Source: Lumnitzera littorea
Lineage: Eukaryota; Streptophyta; Magnoliopsida; Myrtales; Combretaceae
NCBI GenBank assembly: GCA_024138015.1
Contig: JAMXBB010000006.1
Coordinates: forward strand, 73,813,077 to 73,877,076
DNA: 64,000 nucleotides
Reading direction: 5' to 3'
A program made the translations under genes and the position numbers. Positions 46,311 to 58,789 of the stretch are shown here, piece after piece (within the stretch, counting starts at the first letter, position 1; every line of letters begins with the position of its first letter). The notes under the pieces are model-generated. The model had not been told where the DNA came from and made no database searches. It worked only from the letters and a program-made list of their open reading frames with translations.

Positions 46311-46889
46311 GTCCATAAAGGAGAATATCCCTGACTCTTAGGGGGTCAACTAACTTTCCTTAATTGATTGGTTTCAAATTTTTTTGAATTTTGTTTGAGG
46401 TCGGAATGCCAATTTTTTTCTTTTTTCTTTTTTTTTTTTGGTAATGGAACTTCATTAACTTTTAATGTTTCTATTGTTCATACACTTAACTAAGTTCATT
46501 AATCATATAAGATGTGAACTTATTTTGAATGTAGAAGTTCATTAGTTGAACTAGGTTCATACCTGTTAAAGGTAGTTTTTGAGTTCGTTAGTCGTATTAA
46601 GTTGGAACTCTTTTAGGGGAGTTTTGGCTTACTAATCATTCATAATCAAGTTCATTGACCATAGTTGGTTGGAACCATATTAATTGTAGCCTGTATATTG
46701 CATAGGCTTAAACTATGTCATTCATTGACTGTGATTAGATTAGGAATATAAATGATTGAAAAAAGAGATGCTTATAAGTTGGGACAAACACTTCATATTG
46801 ATCATAAGTTGGCTAACGCCTTAAATTGCTTGAAAGGACAAAAAGTACATGTAAGTACATGGCATTGTGGATAATATAGAACAATTATT
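46311..46889. other. Spacer between the convergent antisense ORF and T pol
   Basis: No domain. It contains three loose repeats of a GTTCATTA...GT(T/C)GAAC type at about 46490-46680. The plus-strand ORF and the minus-strand pol converge here, so their transcripts would overlap or end here. Confidence 0.45.
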
Positions 46890-48750
46890 TGAAATATAGT
46901 TTCAGGTTTTCGGCATTCCATACATGAGGAATGACCTAAAAATCTAGCCTTTCTAGTTAGTAGGCCATATTGCCTATGAATTTCTAAACCTTTATTAGGC
47001 CTTCCCAATTCTAGTTGAGCTTCCCTTAATTGTCTCGTATGCCCATTGCCTCCAATTTCTTATAGACTAGGCGCCTAGGTTGAAACACTTTATGCTTAAC
47101 CTTTTGATTATAATATCTCGCTGCCTTATGCTAATAGGCCACAACCCTTGCTCTTGTAATGTCTTTTATTTCCTTAATTGTGTCCAAATTGGCTATTAGG
47201 TTGACCTGATTTGCCATGACATCAAACTTTTGTGTTTGTAAGTTTTGCAACTCCAATTCAATCAGTAGAATGGCTTTTGATTTGAAAGTTAGTCTAAAAG
47301 GTGTCTCTTTTGTTGAAGTTGTATAAGTGGCCCTATGCCCCCATAAAATATTGGGCAATTCATTGGCCTTTTTTACTTTTGGCTTGATCAACTCTCTTTT
47401 TTGAAGTGTAATTTAGTTGGATGTCGTACTTTTCATAGAAAGCTTGGAACTTATTATTCTCAAATTGTGTTCTGTTGTCAGGTACTCTCATGAAAGGAAC
47501 CTCAGCCTTGATAGAATAAAGTTGAAAACAAATGACTCTCTCTTCTACTTCATAATCTTTACTATTGATTCGAATTCCACCAATTTAGTGAAATAGTCAA
47601 CTGCAACTATTATGAATTATCATTGTACGGTAGCCCTTGGAAAAGGTTTGAGTATATTTAGCCCCTATTGAATGAAAGGCTAGGTGTTAGGGGCTAGTTA
47701 GATTGTACAATTTGGTAGAAGGTGTATAACTCAAAACCTTATGCTTTTGACATTATGGACATTGTTGTACAACACTCTTAGTATCTTCTTTCAAGGTTGG
47801 CCAATAATAGCTAAGCCTCATTGCTTAAACATATGGAGTTTGGGCTTTTGCATGAATACTACAAACACCCTTGTGCAAATCAGAAAGAACTTACTGAGCA
47901 TCTTTTAGTGGAAGACATTGAAGGTAAGGGTGTAAGAGGTTGCGTTTGTTTAATTGGTTGTTGATCGATGTGCAATTTGTGACTTGATATATAAGCTTTC
48001 AAGCTTCTTTTTTGTCTTCAGGTAGAACCCCATCCTTAAAATAATCAATGATTAGGTCCATCCATAACTTCTCTCTTAGGTAGGACACTACTTCATCTCT
48101 ACCCAATTGCTTCCAAACTATTGTTGGGGAGATATTCAGTAAAAAGCTTATCATTCAGGTTAAGAAGTGTCGTACTGGCCAACTTTGATAGCTTGTCAGT
48201 AGCAATGTTTCAGACTCTTAAGATCTTCTCAGTTGTAAAGGATTGAAATCCTTCCATGAGTGTTCGTACTATCATCAAGTACTTGCTCATCACCTCTTCC
48301 TTCATTGCATAGCTTCCTTTTACTTAATTTACAATTAGTTATGAATTAGAAAAAACTTTAACTTTCTCAACTCCAACTTCCCTTACTAGTGTCAGCTTGA
48401 CAATTAAGGCTTCATACTTGGCCTCATTATTGCTAGCCGAGAATTCGAACTTTAATGCTTATTGAATTTTTAAATTATGTGGTCCTTGTAAAAATAAGGC
48501 CCGCACCACTCCCTTCTTTTGTAGAGGAACCATCCACATAGAAGTTCCATATAGGTTTCTCGGTAATGCATATGTTGTCATCTTCTCCAGTGAATTTAAC
48601 CATGAAATCTGCTAATACTTGAGCCTTGAGTACCGTTTTAGGTTTATATTTTACACCATAGGCACTTAGTTCCAAAGTATGCTTCATGATTCTCCTTGAG
48701 TATCAAGTTGTTGCAAGGCTAGCCATAGTGGTTAGTTAGTGAGAACTATA
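46890..48750 (-). pseudogene. Tat/Ogre-lineage RNase H and integrase remnant (element T)
   Basis: From 48687 on the minus strand: MKHTLELSAYGVKYKPKT, LADFMVKF, then FYVDGSSTKEGSGAGL (about 48560-48515), NNEAKYEALIVKL (about 48430) and VFSNS, stop, LIVN. This is the extra archaeal-type RNase H that marks Tat/Ogre elements. Its first aspartate (YVDGS) and glutamate (NEAKYE) are kept, and a later position reads FSNS where FSDS is usual. Then come the integrase core with LIVAVDYFTKLVEFE-like sequence (about 47620), ELPNILWGHRATYTTSTKETPF (47391-47131 ORF), YNQKVKHKVFQPRRLV (about 47100) and the C-terminal HVWNAENLKLYF (about 46920-46890). Stops and shifts are many. RT, protease and gag would lie to the right and are cut off by G2. 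Confidence 0.85.
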
Positions 48751-48981
48751 ATTTGATGGGCTTCAAAATACAGCTTCAACTTTCTTGCTGAGATTATCAC
48801 AACTAAAACAAAGTTTTCGATTTATGTATATCTTTGTTTTAGGCCTTGTAGGACATAACTTACGTAATAAATCTGCTTATGTTCTTTTTCTTCTATTTGA
48901 ACAAGGACAAAAGGAAGTGCTCAACCACCAACTAGTGGTTATAAAAAAAGATCCTTCTCAAGGATGGGTGTTGAAAGTACT
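48751..48981 (-). pseudogene. T pol upstream of RNase H, degraded
   Basis: The minus strand keeps scattered residues (WWLSTSFCPCSNRR, LCPTRPKTKIYI) that fit the classical RNase H or connection region of Tat elements, but only weakly. It ends at the G2 LTR start (48982). Confidence 0.4.
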
Positions 48982-49863
48982 TGATAGGAATTGACCCCTT
49001 GGACCCATCACCCACAGTTGAGCTAGAGAATTATTAGGGCTTACTCGATGAGTACTAGCTTGAGAACCATTAAATGATGAGGATTCCATCACTAACTAAG
49101 GATTACTTCACTTTATCCGACTTGAGTATTGAGCTTTAACTGTATTCAAGGCAATAATTGACCTATGAAATCTTAAGATTCTTTTCGAGCCTAGCTTTTC
49201 AGGTGCTTGACTAGAGCCAAGTTGTCTAGTTGCTTGACTTGAAGATGCTTTCATCAACATTTTGCATGTGAGCTCAGACCTAACCTAGATCTAGTTAGCT
49301 AAGTTTTCTACTTTCTTTTCGACCTCTTTCGAGCTGATTCCAACAATTGTTGAGCTGTCAAAGGGCTTGAACCTATAAGAGCAATAAGTAATAGATCACC
49401 AACACCAGCTTGACACGTGTCTTTTGATACAATATTCTAGAATGTTTCTTTCTTCCATACATTATATATGATTTCCTCCATTTACACCTTTTAGTATGTC
49501 TTAGTATTATATTTGTAATTTACCCTTTTGCCTTTTCCTTCTACGCATGTAACCTTAGTGGGGTTAGTATATAAATCCCCTTTATTTGTACACAAACAAC
49601 ATCACTTCGTTATTGAATATAAAATTTTATCCCTTGAAAGTATCTAGTTTCCCTAACTTTTATCCATTTCTTTTAGCAAAGAGTAGTGGCAAGTAACCCT
49701 AATCCTCACTTGTATGTCATATTAAGTAGAGGTTAGGTTAAGTAGGATCACTTGGTCCGACATATTCAGTGGGTAACTTCTCGGATTTGCTAAAACCTTT
49801 TCATTTTCCATTATTTTGATTTATTGTGGTGTGACCTTTCTTATGTATGACCTCTGAGACGCA
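48982..49863 (+). repeat. 5' LTR of G2
   Basis: It is 882 bp from TGATAGGAATTGACC to GAGACGCA, colinear with the solo LTR at 27865 and the G1 LTRs. A TATA-like AGTATATAAATCC is at about 49566, and GTAACCTTAGTGGGG precedes it as in G1. Confidence 0.87.
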
Positions 49864-49872
49864 TTAGGTTTG

Positions 49873-49885
49873 TTAGTATCAAAAT
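49873..49885 (+). other. Decayed primer-binding site of G2
   Basis: TTAGTATCAAAAT occupies the position of TGGTATCAAAGC in G1, nine bases after the LTR end. The changes are mostly G to A or T. Confidence 0.7.
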
Positions 49886-50278
49886 ACGGTTCCAAAAAGG
49901 AATGTGTGAAGTTGTAGTGAAGTTCTATTTGTGTTGCTAGTAGTAGCTACTACGTTGTTCTTCTATAGTTGCTGCAGTATTGTTCTTAAGTATGTTAGAA
50001 GTGTAGTTAAGGTTATAGGAGTGGGTTTTGAAGTTGTGATCTATGGAGTAGTGGCTTGTGTGAGGTAAGTGAAGTCACTTATGGTACTTTGTTTTACTCT
50101 GCTTTCCTCCTACGAAAACAGAGCAAGTCAGGTTTGTATTACATTGTGTTATGTTAGGTATTCAGTGGTTAGAGTTTGTTAGTACGATTTTGAGTTATAG
50201 TAGGTAGTAAGGTTTTGTTGAGTTTGTGCTGTTGAAGTTGTTCTTGTTGAAGAAAGTGGTAATGAGTGGTTTTTCATA
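49886..50278 (+). other. G2 leader
   Basis: Noncoding leader between primer site and gag, similar in position to 11021-11238 of G1 but longer. No ORF. Confidence 0.6.
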
Positions 50279-51851
50279 ATGTTGGATTTGAGTGTGTGAG
50301 GCATTATTGGTAACCAAGACAGTAGCGCTCGTATTGGTCATAGTCAACATTGCAGCAATACATTAGGGTTAATAGATGATAAGCTTGATAAAATCACTGA
50401 CCTTATTGAGAGTCTAGTCACAACTATGTAAGTAAATTGGCAATAATCCTAAGGAGTGCTTAACCAAGGCCGAGTAGAAGAAATAGGAGAGACGAGATAT
50501 GGCTATGTTAGTTAAGCTCATCCCTTAGCTCGTCCCCACAGAGTTAGAGGAGTAGTAAACTGACCTACTAGACGAAGACTTGAAACAGAAGGGATTAAAG
50601 AAGAAGATGAAGAAGTTGATGGGGAGGAAGAAGAGGACAAAGGATATGCTGAGGTAGGGGAATGCGGACGTCGATCTCCTCGAGGACTTGAAAATGTCAA
50701 AGTCTAAATTTCAACTTTTATTAGAAGTGAAAATGCGAATCGGTACCTAGAGTGGGAGGAGAAAGTTGAAAGAGTGTTTGATTGTTATGGATATGCCTAG
50801 GTTGATAAAGTTTGACTTGCTGCCTTAGGGTTCTCTAAGTATGTCATTATGTGGTGGAAACACGTAAATGCGAACAGAGCAACAAATGGACGAGGAGGAG
50901 TACTTGGGATGATATGAAGAGGATGTTGAGAGGAAGATTTATACTTGAGACCTATTTGCAAGAACTCTACTAAGGATGCTGGGTTGTTGATGACTATGTC
51001 AAGGAATTCTAGATGTTGACGATCCAAACTAATGTAGACAAGCCTAAAGCTTGCATTGTATTAAGGTTTATTTTAGGGCTCTATTATGAGATGTACAATA
51101 TTGTTGAAGTGCAGAGGTATCACACACTTGAGAAAGCCATTAAAATAGCACAAAGGGTCAAGAAGTAGAAGAGAAATACCCCGATCCAACCTAGTCTGAG
51201 CTTTTTGCAAACTCTTGTATTGTACTGACCTACCTATAATGAGCCGTAGAGACCTTCTTAAGTACAAGAGAAGAATGATCAACCTGATGATAGTCGATTG
51301 GCTTGAAGAGTTGAGCTGATGATATGATAGCTTTGAAGACATATGAGAGGGGACAAGCTTCAGGTCATAAGACAAGTGAGATAAAATGTTTCAAGTGCTT
51401 AGGTTATGGGCATATGGCCGCTGAGTGTCCTAACCGACATCTTATGGTCCTTCGATGTGATGACGTGGACAGTATAAATGATAGTGAGCTTGAGAAGGAA
51501 GATAAGAAAGTTAGATGAGCTGAAGTGGAGAAGGATGAGGAAAAGACTCGTGTCTATGCTGACTAGGGAGAAGTGATGACTTTAGTATTGAGACGAGTAT
51601 TAAAATCAATGTTGAGCTGCCATGAAGACTAGAGGGAAAATGTTTTCTACAACAATTGTGCTATCAAGAGATAAGTGTGTATGATCATAGTAGATAGGGG
51701 TAGCTGTGATAATGTTGTTGCTTAGTCCCTCATTTAGAAGTTAGGTTTGTCATCCTCTAAGCATCATTGACCTTATAAGTTGTATTGGTTGCATGATAAG
51801 GGTGCTCTACAAGTGATTGAATAGGTGATTGTACTATTCTCTGTAGGTAAT
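50279..51851 (+). pseudogene. G2 gag and partial protease
   Basis: It starts at ATG 50279 (MLDLSV, stop), followed by DDKLDKITDLIESL. The gag core reads RYLEWEEKVERVFDCYGY (about 50740) and continues with shifts to about 51180. The zinc knuckle is the best-preserved part: KCFKCLGYGHMAAECPNRH (about 51387-51440), in a 64-codon open stretch. The protease has DRGSCDNVV (about 51695-51720) and HDKGALQVIE, stop, VIVLFSVGN, where it stops at the C boundary. It is shorter and in places better preserved than G1. Confidence 0.85.
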
Positions 51852-53322
51852 TGCGATTCAAAATGCATGATTTTTTTAACTTTAAAACCTACTTTTGTCA
51901 TAAATTCTTGTAATGTTCAGTTAATTTTTAATGAAATTGGAGTTTATACACAAAATAGACCAACTTGTGAAAAATTGTCAAAAATGCATGAAAGAGTGTT
52001 GTTTTTAAATGAATTTAATTCATTTTATATCCTATGTGCAAGCACACGGGTGCTACCATGATCTTAGTAGCTCCTACCATTTGATCAAGGAGGCTAAAGT
52101 GAAGGGCACAAGTAAATTTAGCTTACCGATTGATCTGGAGCCTTGCTATTGACTGATTGGAATGCCCTAAAGCATTAGGGATGAGGTAACCTATTGATCA
52201 ACCAATCGTTGGAGAGGCTAGTGTCACAAACAGAATGTGTAGCAATGGATTCAACTATACTGATTGATTGGCAGCTTTAGCACTGATTGATGAGTAGAAA
52301 ATAGGGTTAGGGTTTTTTAACTAATACCGTAGTTCTCCTAATTGCCATGTTTCATTAAACACGGAGACAACCTAGAGTTGACATGTGTCTACCGTTCGAT
52401 TGATAGACCTTTCCATGGATTGATTGGTAACTAAAATCTATATATACTTGAATTTCTAGTTAGAATTGCAAGTTGTAATTAGGATTTTAGCATTTTTAGG
52501 TTTAGTTTTGTGAGCTCATTGTCCGTTTTCTTGTTTTAGTGACATGCTAATGATATTTCATGCGTGTTTTTATGATTTTGATGCATATTTAAGCTTGTTT
52601 ATTAAGTATTTGCTCCATTTTCTCCATTGAATCTCTTGTTAAGTTGTATCCTCTTGTTTACTTATTCATCTACAGAGTTTGTTAGTATTTTTTGGTCATT
52701 TCTTGATGCCATTGTTCTTAATATGAGTGGCTAAGTTAGTTTTAGTAGGTTTATCAATACGTAGATGGTCTAACCTTATAGTTGTGATATGGGAATGTAT
52801 GTTTAATTGGGATTTTGATGATTGGTATTGCATTTAGGTTCTTTGAGGTGCTTTTTAATGAAAATTTCAATGGGTTTCCTTGTGATTATGAGACCGAGAG
52901 GAGATTAGTCATAGGAAGTGCCCTTGAGAGTTTATGGGGTTATATGATTATGTGACAGAGAGGAGATTAGTTGTTTAATTCTCGGTTTGAGTCATTAAGT
53001 TAGTGTAATATCAGTAATGGGTTCTTAAGCTTATGAGCTCGGGAGGAGATTAGGTGTTCCCTATTGAATTCATAATGTGTTATGTAGTCTTAGTGAGTTA
53101 GGATAGGTTATGAGACTAAAAGGAGATTGACCCCTTAATTCCTTGAACTATATTACTTAACTTGTGACAAGAATTAAGAAATTTAGATGATTGTATAAGG
53201 AAAGGAATTTGTTGTTGTATATGTAAAAAGGGGTAAGACATTTAGTAGAGGAATTTCACCTCGAGATTGAACAAACATTTTACTGTAGACTTAGAGAAAG
53301 GAGGAGAGAGGAATTAGGAGAA
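51852..53322 (+). repeat. 5' LTR and leader of C (inner boundary unresolved)
   Basis: No domain is visible. It contains a TATA-like CTATATATACTTG near 52438, several copies of GATTGATTGG-like sequence at 52130-52430 on both sides of it, and a purine-rich repeat series at 52886-53130. The 78-codon ORF at 51825-52061 spans the G2/C junction and is spurious. Confidence 0.5.
52886..53130 (+). repeat. Four dispersed copies of a 23-bp purine-rich motif
   Basis: TTATGAGACCGAGAGGAGAT and three variants recur every 60-90 bp. The G/A-rich core (GAGAGGAGATTAG) is the conserved part. The spacing is uneven, so this is not a simple tandem array. Confidence 0.65.
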
Positions 53323-53633
53323 ATGGAAAACAACCAAGAACCCTTAAATGGAGAAGCTAGAAATGGAAACAATGGACATAGGGGAAATGGTGATGGAAAT
53401 GGAAATAATTGAGCCTTATGGGAATATTGTGCACTAAATTTGAACGAGGTTGCACCACCGATGACTTGGCGAACCATTCAAACAAATAATTTTAAGCTTA
53501 AACCTTCTTTGATTTAGACGGTGAAACTTAGTCAATTTGGTGGGGAGTCATTATTTGAGAGTTAAGAAAGGTTTAAGGAGTTTTTAAGGAAGTGTCCCTA
53601 TCATGGTTTACCCATATGGAGTATAGTGAATAA
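53323..53633 (+). pseudogene. C gag, N-terminal part (internally deleted)
   Basis: It starts MENNQEPLNGEARNG. It shows LWEYCALNLNEVAPPM, an IQTNNFKLKPSLI block, then LSQFGGESLFES, stop, ERFKEFLRKCPYHGLPIW and SIVN at the D boundary. In related Athila gags the LIQMV-QQSQFGG region and the GESLYEAWERFK region are separated by about 100 residues, including the FPFSLRDKAK block. Here they are fused at QFGG. I infer an old internal deletion at a short repeat, which would make this gag defective even without the stops. Confidence 0.78.
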
Positions 53634-56600
53634 TGTCATGTCCCGGCTTAGCGTGGGATGCACCATCACACAGGAATACCAGTTAAAAACTTAATTCGAC
53701 CTATTCATTCATCAAAAGACAACATTATTTATGTGATAATAGGGATACTATAACAGAGTTTAGCTAGATATTTGGTTACAACTTATATGTACAGTATACA
53801 ATTTACATCAAAACATGAACCACTTTTTTTTTTTTTTTTTCAACTTCAAAATAGTAGGTCTTTTGACTTAGTATAAGTTCCATCAAAAAGTTGCTAACTT
53901 TGACTAATGCTCTTATAATACATCTCCTTGTAGTGTTGGCCCTTTAAGATCCTATTAACTTGAGGACAAAACATTTTTATCCCCTCAGCTACTAAAGTTG
54001 AGTGGGAGTAGATAATGAACAACACAATATTAACAATATCACAACTCAAACATTTCAATCATAACTAGTAGGTTCAACTTCACACTTACATTAGCCTAAC
54101 CGGGCATTTATTGCTTGTAATATGGCATGCTACACTCATGTATATGGCATGTATCGATGTCGATATCCTATGCTCTTCCAATGTACACATTTGACTAGTC
54201 GACTTACTTAAGCATTTAGATGCAACGTCTAGGAATTTAGAGTAGGACTCCTAATTTTGTATTTATCAAATCTGACCATAAAGAGTTGTCAGCCTATGCC
54301 AAGAGGAAACAAAGAGCTACTTGGGAATAGGACTCTCAACTTTGTTTTATCAAATTAGACCATGCACTATAGTTTACCAAATTAAACTACTAAAGTAGTC
54401 AGGTTGCTCGAGCAATGAGAACATATATGCTTAAAAAAAAAAAAAATTGAACTCAAAGCTTTGGTTTTTCTTGATTACTTAGAAGCCTCATTTTTCAAAA
54501 TTTTAATATGTAGGTCCCTTTTTGTGCCATACCATGCTATGTAATACAAATCAAGTATTTCATTTAGCACAACCAGTCTTTAATTTTTATTGAACTTAAC
54601 TATCTAAGTCTATTTTTTGATCTCTCCTTATTGGAAATCTAATATTTTACTTAAGGTTTGTTTAGTTGAATACTTAGAAGATTGGGTTAGTAATCATTCA
54701 ACTATTTAGGTTAGTACAATTATTCATAAACACCATATCAACATTCAACATAACAATATATCAGTTCACTTAAGATATAGCTATATTCAATCAATATAGT
54801 ATTAAACAGCACATAGTGTTATGAGTAGCAATATATCTATTCCAACTATGGTTTAAATTCTTTTAACTAGGCTTAATAGTTGTGCAAAGTCCTAAATTTT
54901 ATAATGTGTCTTTCCTTACTTAATACACTTAAGAAAATATAAATATAGTCTCCAAGTCAACTACGGGTCGAACTTAAACTTTTATAAGCTTTCCTTATTG
55001 CATTTTTAAACTTCATTTGATTGTATCTTACACATCCCTTATCCAATTTCAATAAAATTTATATCTTCATGATTGTTGTTTCGAGTATTATTAATAAATC
55101 TTAAGAAACAAGACTGATCAATATGGTTACAATCTTAAAAATACTCTTTCTTGCTACCGACTAGGTTGTATGTTATCGTAACTTCGTAATTGGCCCGAAT
55201 AAGCTTTAGTTATAAACTAAAAACCCTAAAAATTATACTTGCCAAACTTAAACAATATCTATTTTATACCTAAAATACTAATCTTACACTATCTTGTCAA
55301 TTATCATAATAGTACTATTTAATATTTTACATATTAGGTCAATATGTAGGCTTATATTAGGAAAATAAGGAATAAATAGTATATGAGCAAGATTAATTTC
55401 ATGAAAAATCCTATAGACTCATAAAAATATGTATTTTAATCATTGACCATCAATTATACTAAAATAGCTATTATCTATTTTTACTAAAACAATAGTTTTA
55501 ACTCAAAATTATGGAAAATTAGGAAAAATAAACAAATTTATTTGTGAAATAAAAAATAAGTGTTCCAAATATCCTTATAAACTTCCATAAAGTCAAAACA
55601 TGTATGGCTCATTCATTAATTTCATCAAAAATTAATTATTTCAATAATTCTATAAAATTGACAATTTCATCGAAAATAATTATTAAAAATAGTAAACAGG
55701 TTTATTTTAAAAAACTCTTGCTACCACAATTATATATATATATATATATATATTAAGTGTATCATGTACAAAAATCAAGCTTGAAATAACATCATCTAAT
55801 GTTTCTAAAATTTAATTTAATTTTCGCCCAAATAGAGAAATTCCTTAAGCACCCTCTATTTCTACTAACTATTTAGTTAAAATAAAATTACTATATTAAT
55901 CTAAACCTAAAATAATCTTAGGAAACAATTTTTTCATAATTAATTAACAATAATTAATATTTTTAGAAAATTAAATAAGATTCTGGCAGAATTTTGGTTC
56001 ACTTAAGCTGGCGATCTTTAGCCACCTTCTAACCTCCTAACCTTATTGGACTACCTCATCTCAAGGTAGACCTTCAAACCCCAAAGTGGCTTAACGTTAG
56101 GTTGTGGTTTGGTTTGTGAACTGTACGTGGCCAACCTCTCCCCTATTTTTTGCTCCATTTTTCTTTTATTTTTCTAACTTTCTCCTAATTTTTTCTAACT
56201 AAATTTGGTTTACTAAAATGTCTAATATTTGATGTTAAGGGTTTATTTATAAATTAAGCGTTGGTTGGTAGATGAGTCATCGTGCCACGAGTCATTTTCC
56301 GAGCTTAGGTGTCAATTTTATATTTATCCTAATTGCTAGGTATCATTTTCTTGAGTTTGGGCTATTGACTCATCACTCCAAATTTATCCCAAGTTGCCAC
56401 ATCATGCTTGGATGGTTTGGTGACTCATCACGTTAATTTTTAACTAGTTTTCCATTATTTTATATTATTTAACTTATTTTTTTTATAATTTATTATTATC
56501 TATATATATCTAATACATATAATCTACATTCTATGTAAATATATGTATATTATCTATAATTCAACTTCATTTACTATTTTTATAAGATAAATAACTTATC

Positions 56601-56854
56601 TATAATATCTCGCTATATCTAAAAACTCAAATTTCTCATTTTTGATAATTATCAACTTTATCGATAAATCGACGTTTTTATCAAATTAATCCTTTTATAT
56701 AGCTTATTTTGAGAAATTGACTTGAATACTTCGTCTAACTTTTCTAGCCTTGCTATGAAGTTTGAACTAAAATGGATAACGCTGCCGAATGTCCTAAATT
56801 TATAGGCTCAGATTCTAGGGTTATCGTATTGGCTTGATACCTTAGGGTATTATA
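53634..56854 (-). repeat. 3' LTR of D
   Basis: It is 3,221 bp and starts TGTCATG (plus strand). It ends TTAGGGTATTATA at 56854, where the other LTR has GTATTGCA. A TATA-like TTATAAATAAACCC lies on the minus strand near 56250. It contains an AT tract at 55731-55753. Colinear with 60031-63653. Confidence 0.88.
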
Positions 56855-58789
56855 TTCTACTCTGCTTACAAAAAGTTTTGAACTTGAAACTTCCATAATC
56901 TAGGACTTTCAAATTCTACCCTAACACTTTGCTTTTGCTGTGTAGCTTTGATTCCCACATCACATTACAATCATCAACTATTGTTAAAGGGTGAAATCCT
57001 TTAATACTGACTCTTGTTTCTTGACCTAAAATTTATCAATTCTAAAAACTTTCTGCTTTGACTTACATATCTTATGACTTTCTTCATCTTGTTGACTCTT
57101 GTTTCTTGACCCAAAATTTATCAATTCCAAAAACTTTCTACTTTGACTTACATATCTTATGACTTTCTTCATCTTGTGTTTCTAAATTTTATTATATATG
57201 CTTAATATAGTTGGTCTTGTTTCACTCCCCCTTTTTGTTCAAGTTGTCTCTCTATAGCAACTAGTTTATAACAGTAACTTTGTTAGGTTCTTATCTAAAT
57301 ACCATAAACATCATATTACTATCTATGATTTTACCCCTTACCACTATTCATATCAAACTAGCATGTTTTTGTACCACCCCTTTATCACTATCTAACTAGT
57401 CCTTTCACTTAATCCTCACTTCATTCCTTTAGTTAGTTTAGACTTTCACATTAGTTAGTCCTATAGAACTCATAGTTATCTCTTCCATTATTTCCTTGTT
57501 TGTCCCATGGCTTGTCAACATATCTTTTCAACTTATCCTTATCACCTATGCATTATCCATGTCCTAATTTCCACTTAAGTTAAATATAACAAATTCAATT
57601 TCTTTATGTCTATAGGTCTTATACTGTGGTCATTGCATAATGGTTACAGTCAAGATTTTAGGTACTTCCCATAGTTAACACATATATCAACAAGAAGGAG
57701 CTTGGTAAATCTTAACTTTCCACCAACTTGTACACCGAGGATGTAAAGAATGACTTAGACTAAGTAGACTCAACTAGACTTGATATAAGTTGACATAACT
57801 CTTGACGAACAAGACTTACAAAGACATTGGACACTTTTGTAGCTGATGGTTGACATGATAGGACTCATAAGGATAGGAAATTTTGTCATGAAAGACACGA
57901 GAGTCTTAGTAGACATGAAAGGTATACATCTCATAGTATTGTACTTATATACCCTTTTAACTTCATATCCTTTATAGTCATTTGACTCCTTAATCTCATA
58001 ATTATCTACTACCTCATGAATCATAATCTCATTCTACATAAGATCCATCTTTGAAATAGTCTTCAATTATACCTCCAATAAAAATTTTGATTTATTCTTA
58101 AAACTTGCTCCTGATCATCTACCTTCAATATTTCTTACCATTCTATTCATTCCAATAAGAACTTTAGTTTGCCTTACTACAACATGCATATCCTTCTTAG
58201 GATCTCCTCTAAATGTTTACTTTTAGCTCTTCCTCTGTAGGTTTTTCTTCTAGTGACTTATCTCGACACTTAAGTTTCTATGAATCTTCTACAATTCCCT
58301 TCTCATCAAGCTACTTAAATGCTATTATTCTTTCCTCATAGTCAGCATTTGCTCTATGCTTACATCTAGTATTACATTCAATCCTTTTATATCTAGAATA
58401 ACCAACTTTACAATTGTCTCATATGTATCTAGATTCATATTCCCTATCCTTCAATTTATGTTGCATTGCTTGTTCTCCTTCAGTAGGGGTTGTAACTATT
58501 AATTCTAAAGTTTCTACTAAATGTTTATTTTGGTCAATGTACTCTTTTGAAGCATATGAGTGAGTTTCCTTAATATCAAACAGAGTGTGGGCATAACTAT
58601 CTCCTACATGTACCAGTCTTAAAATAATTTATGATACCATATTACTACTTTCAAGTATTTCTTATCTATCAATTGTTAGCTACTAATTACACATATACTC
58701 TAAGTTATCAAGTTCTGAGATCATACCTGCCATAACTTGGTCATCTTTAACTTTGTCTCGCTGAACAATGTAAGCATACACCTTACCTT
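56855..58789 (-). other. D internal region, no pol recognised
   Basis: About 1.9 kb between gag and the 3' LTR in the position of pol. I see no RT, integrase or protease motif on either strand. One near-exact duplication of about 90 bp is present (57012-57098 and 57100-57175, both with CTTGTTTCTTGACC and CATATCTTATGACTTTCTTC). The minus strand has isolated 60-84 codon ORFs without features. Confidence 0.6.

Larger units (their letters stand above)
48982..51851 (+). mobile_element. Ty3/gypsy element G2, truncated
   Basis: It is a relative of G1 with a complete 5' LTR, a primer site, and gag into protease. It is cut at 51851 by element C. It inserted in the T pol. RT, RNase H, integrase and the 3' LTR are not in the window and may lie beyond 64000. 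Confidence 0.85.

Noticed and set aside
50518..51375. Minus-strand ORFs rich in serine or leucine
   Set aside because: Shadows of the plus-strand gag of G2.
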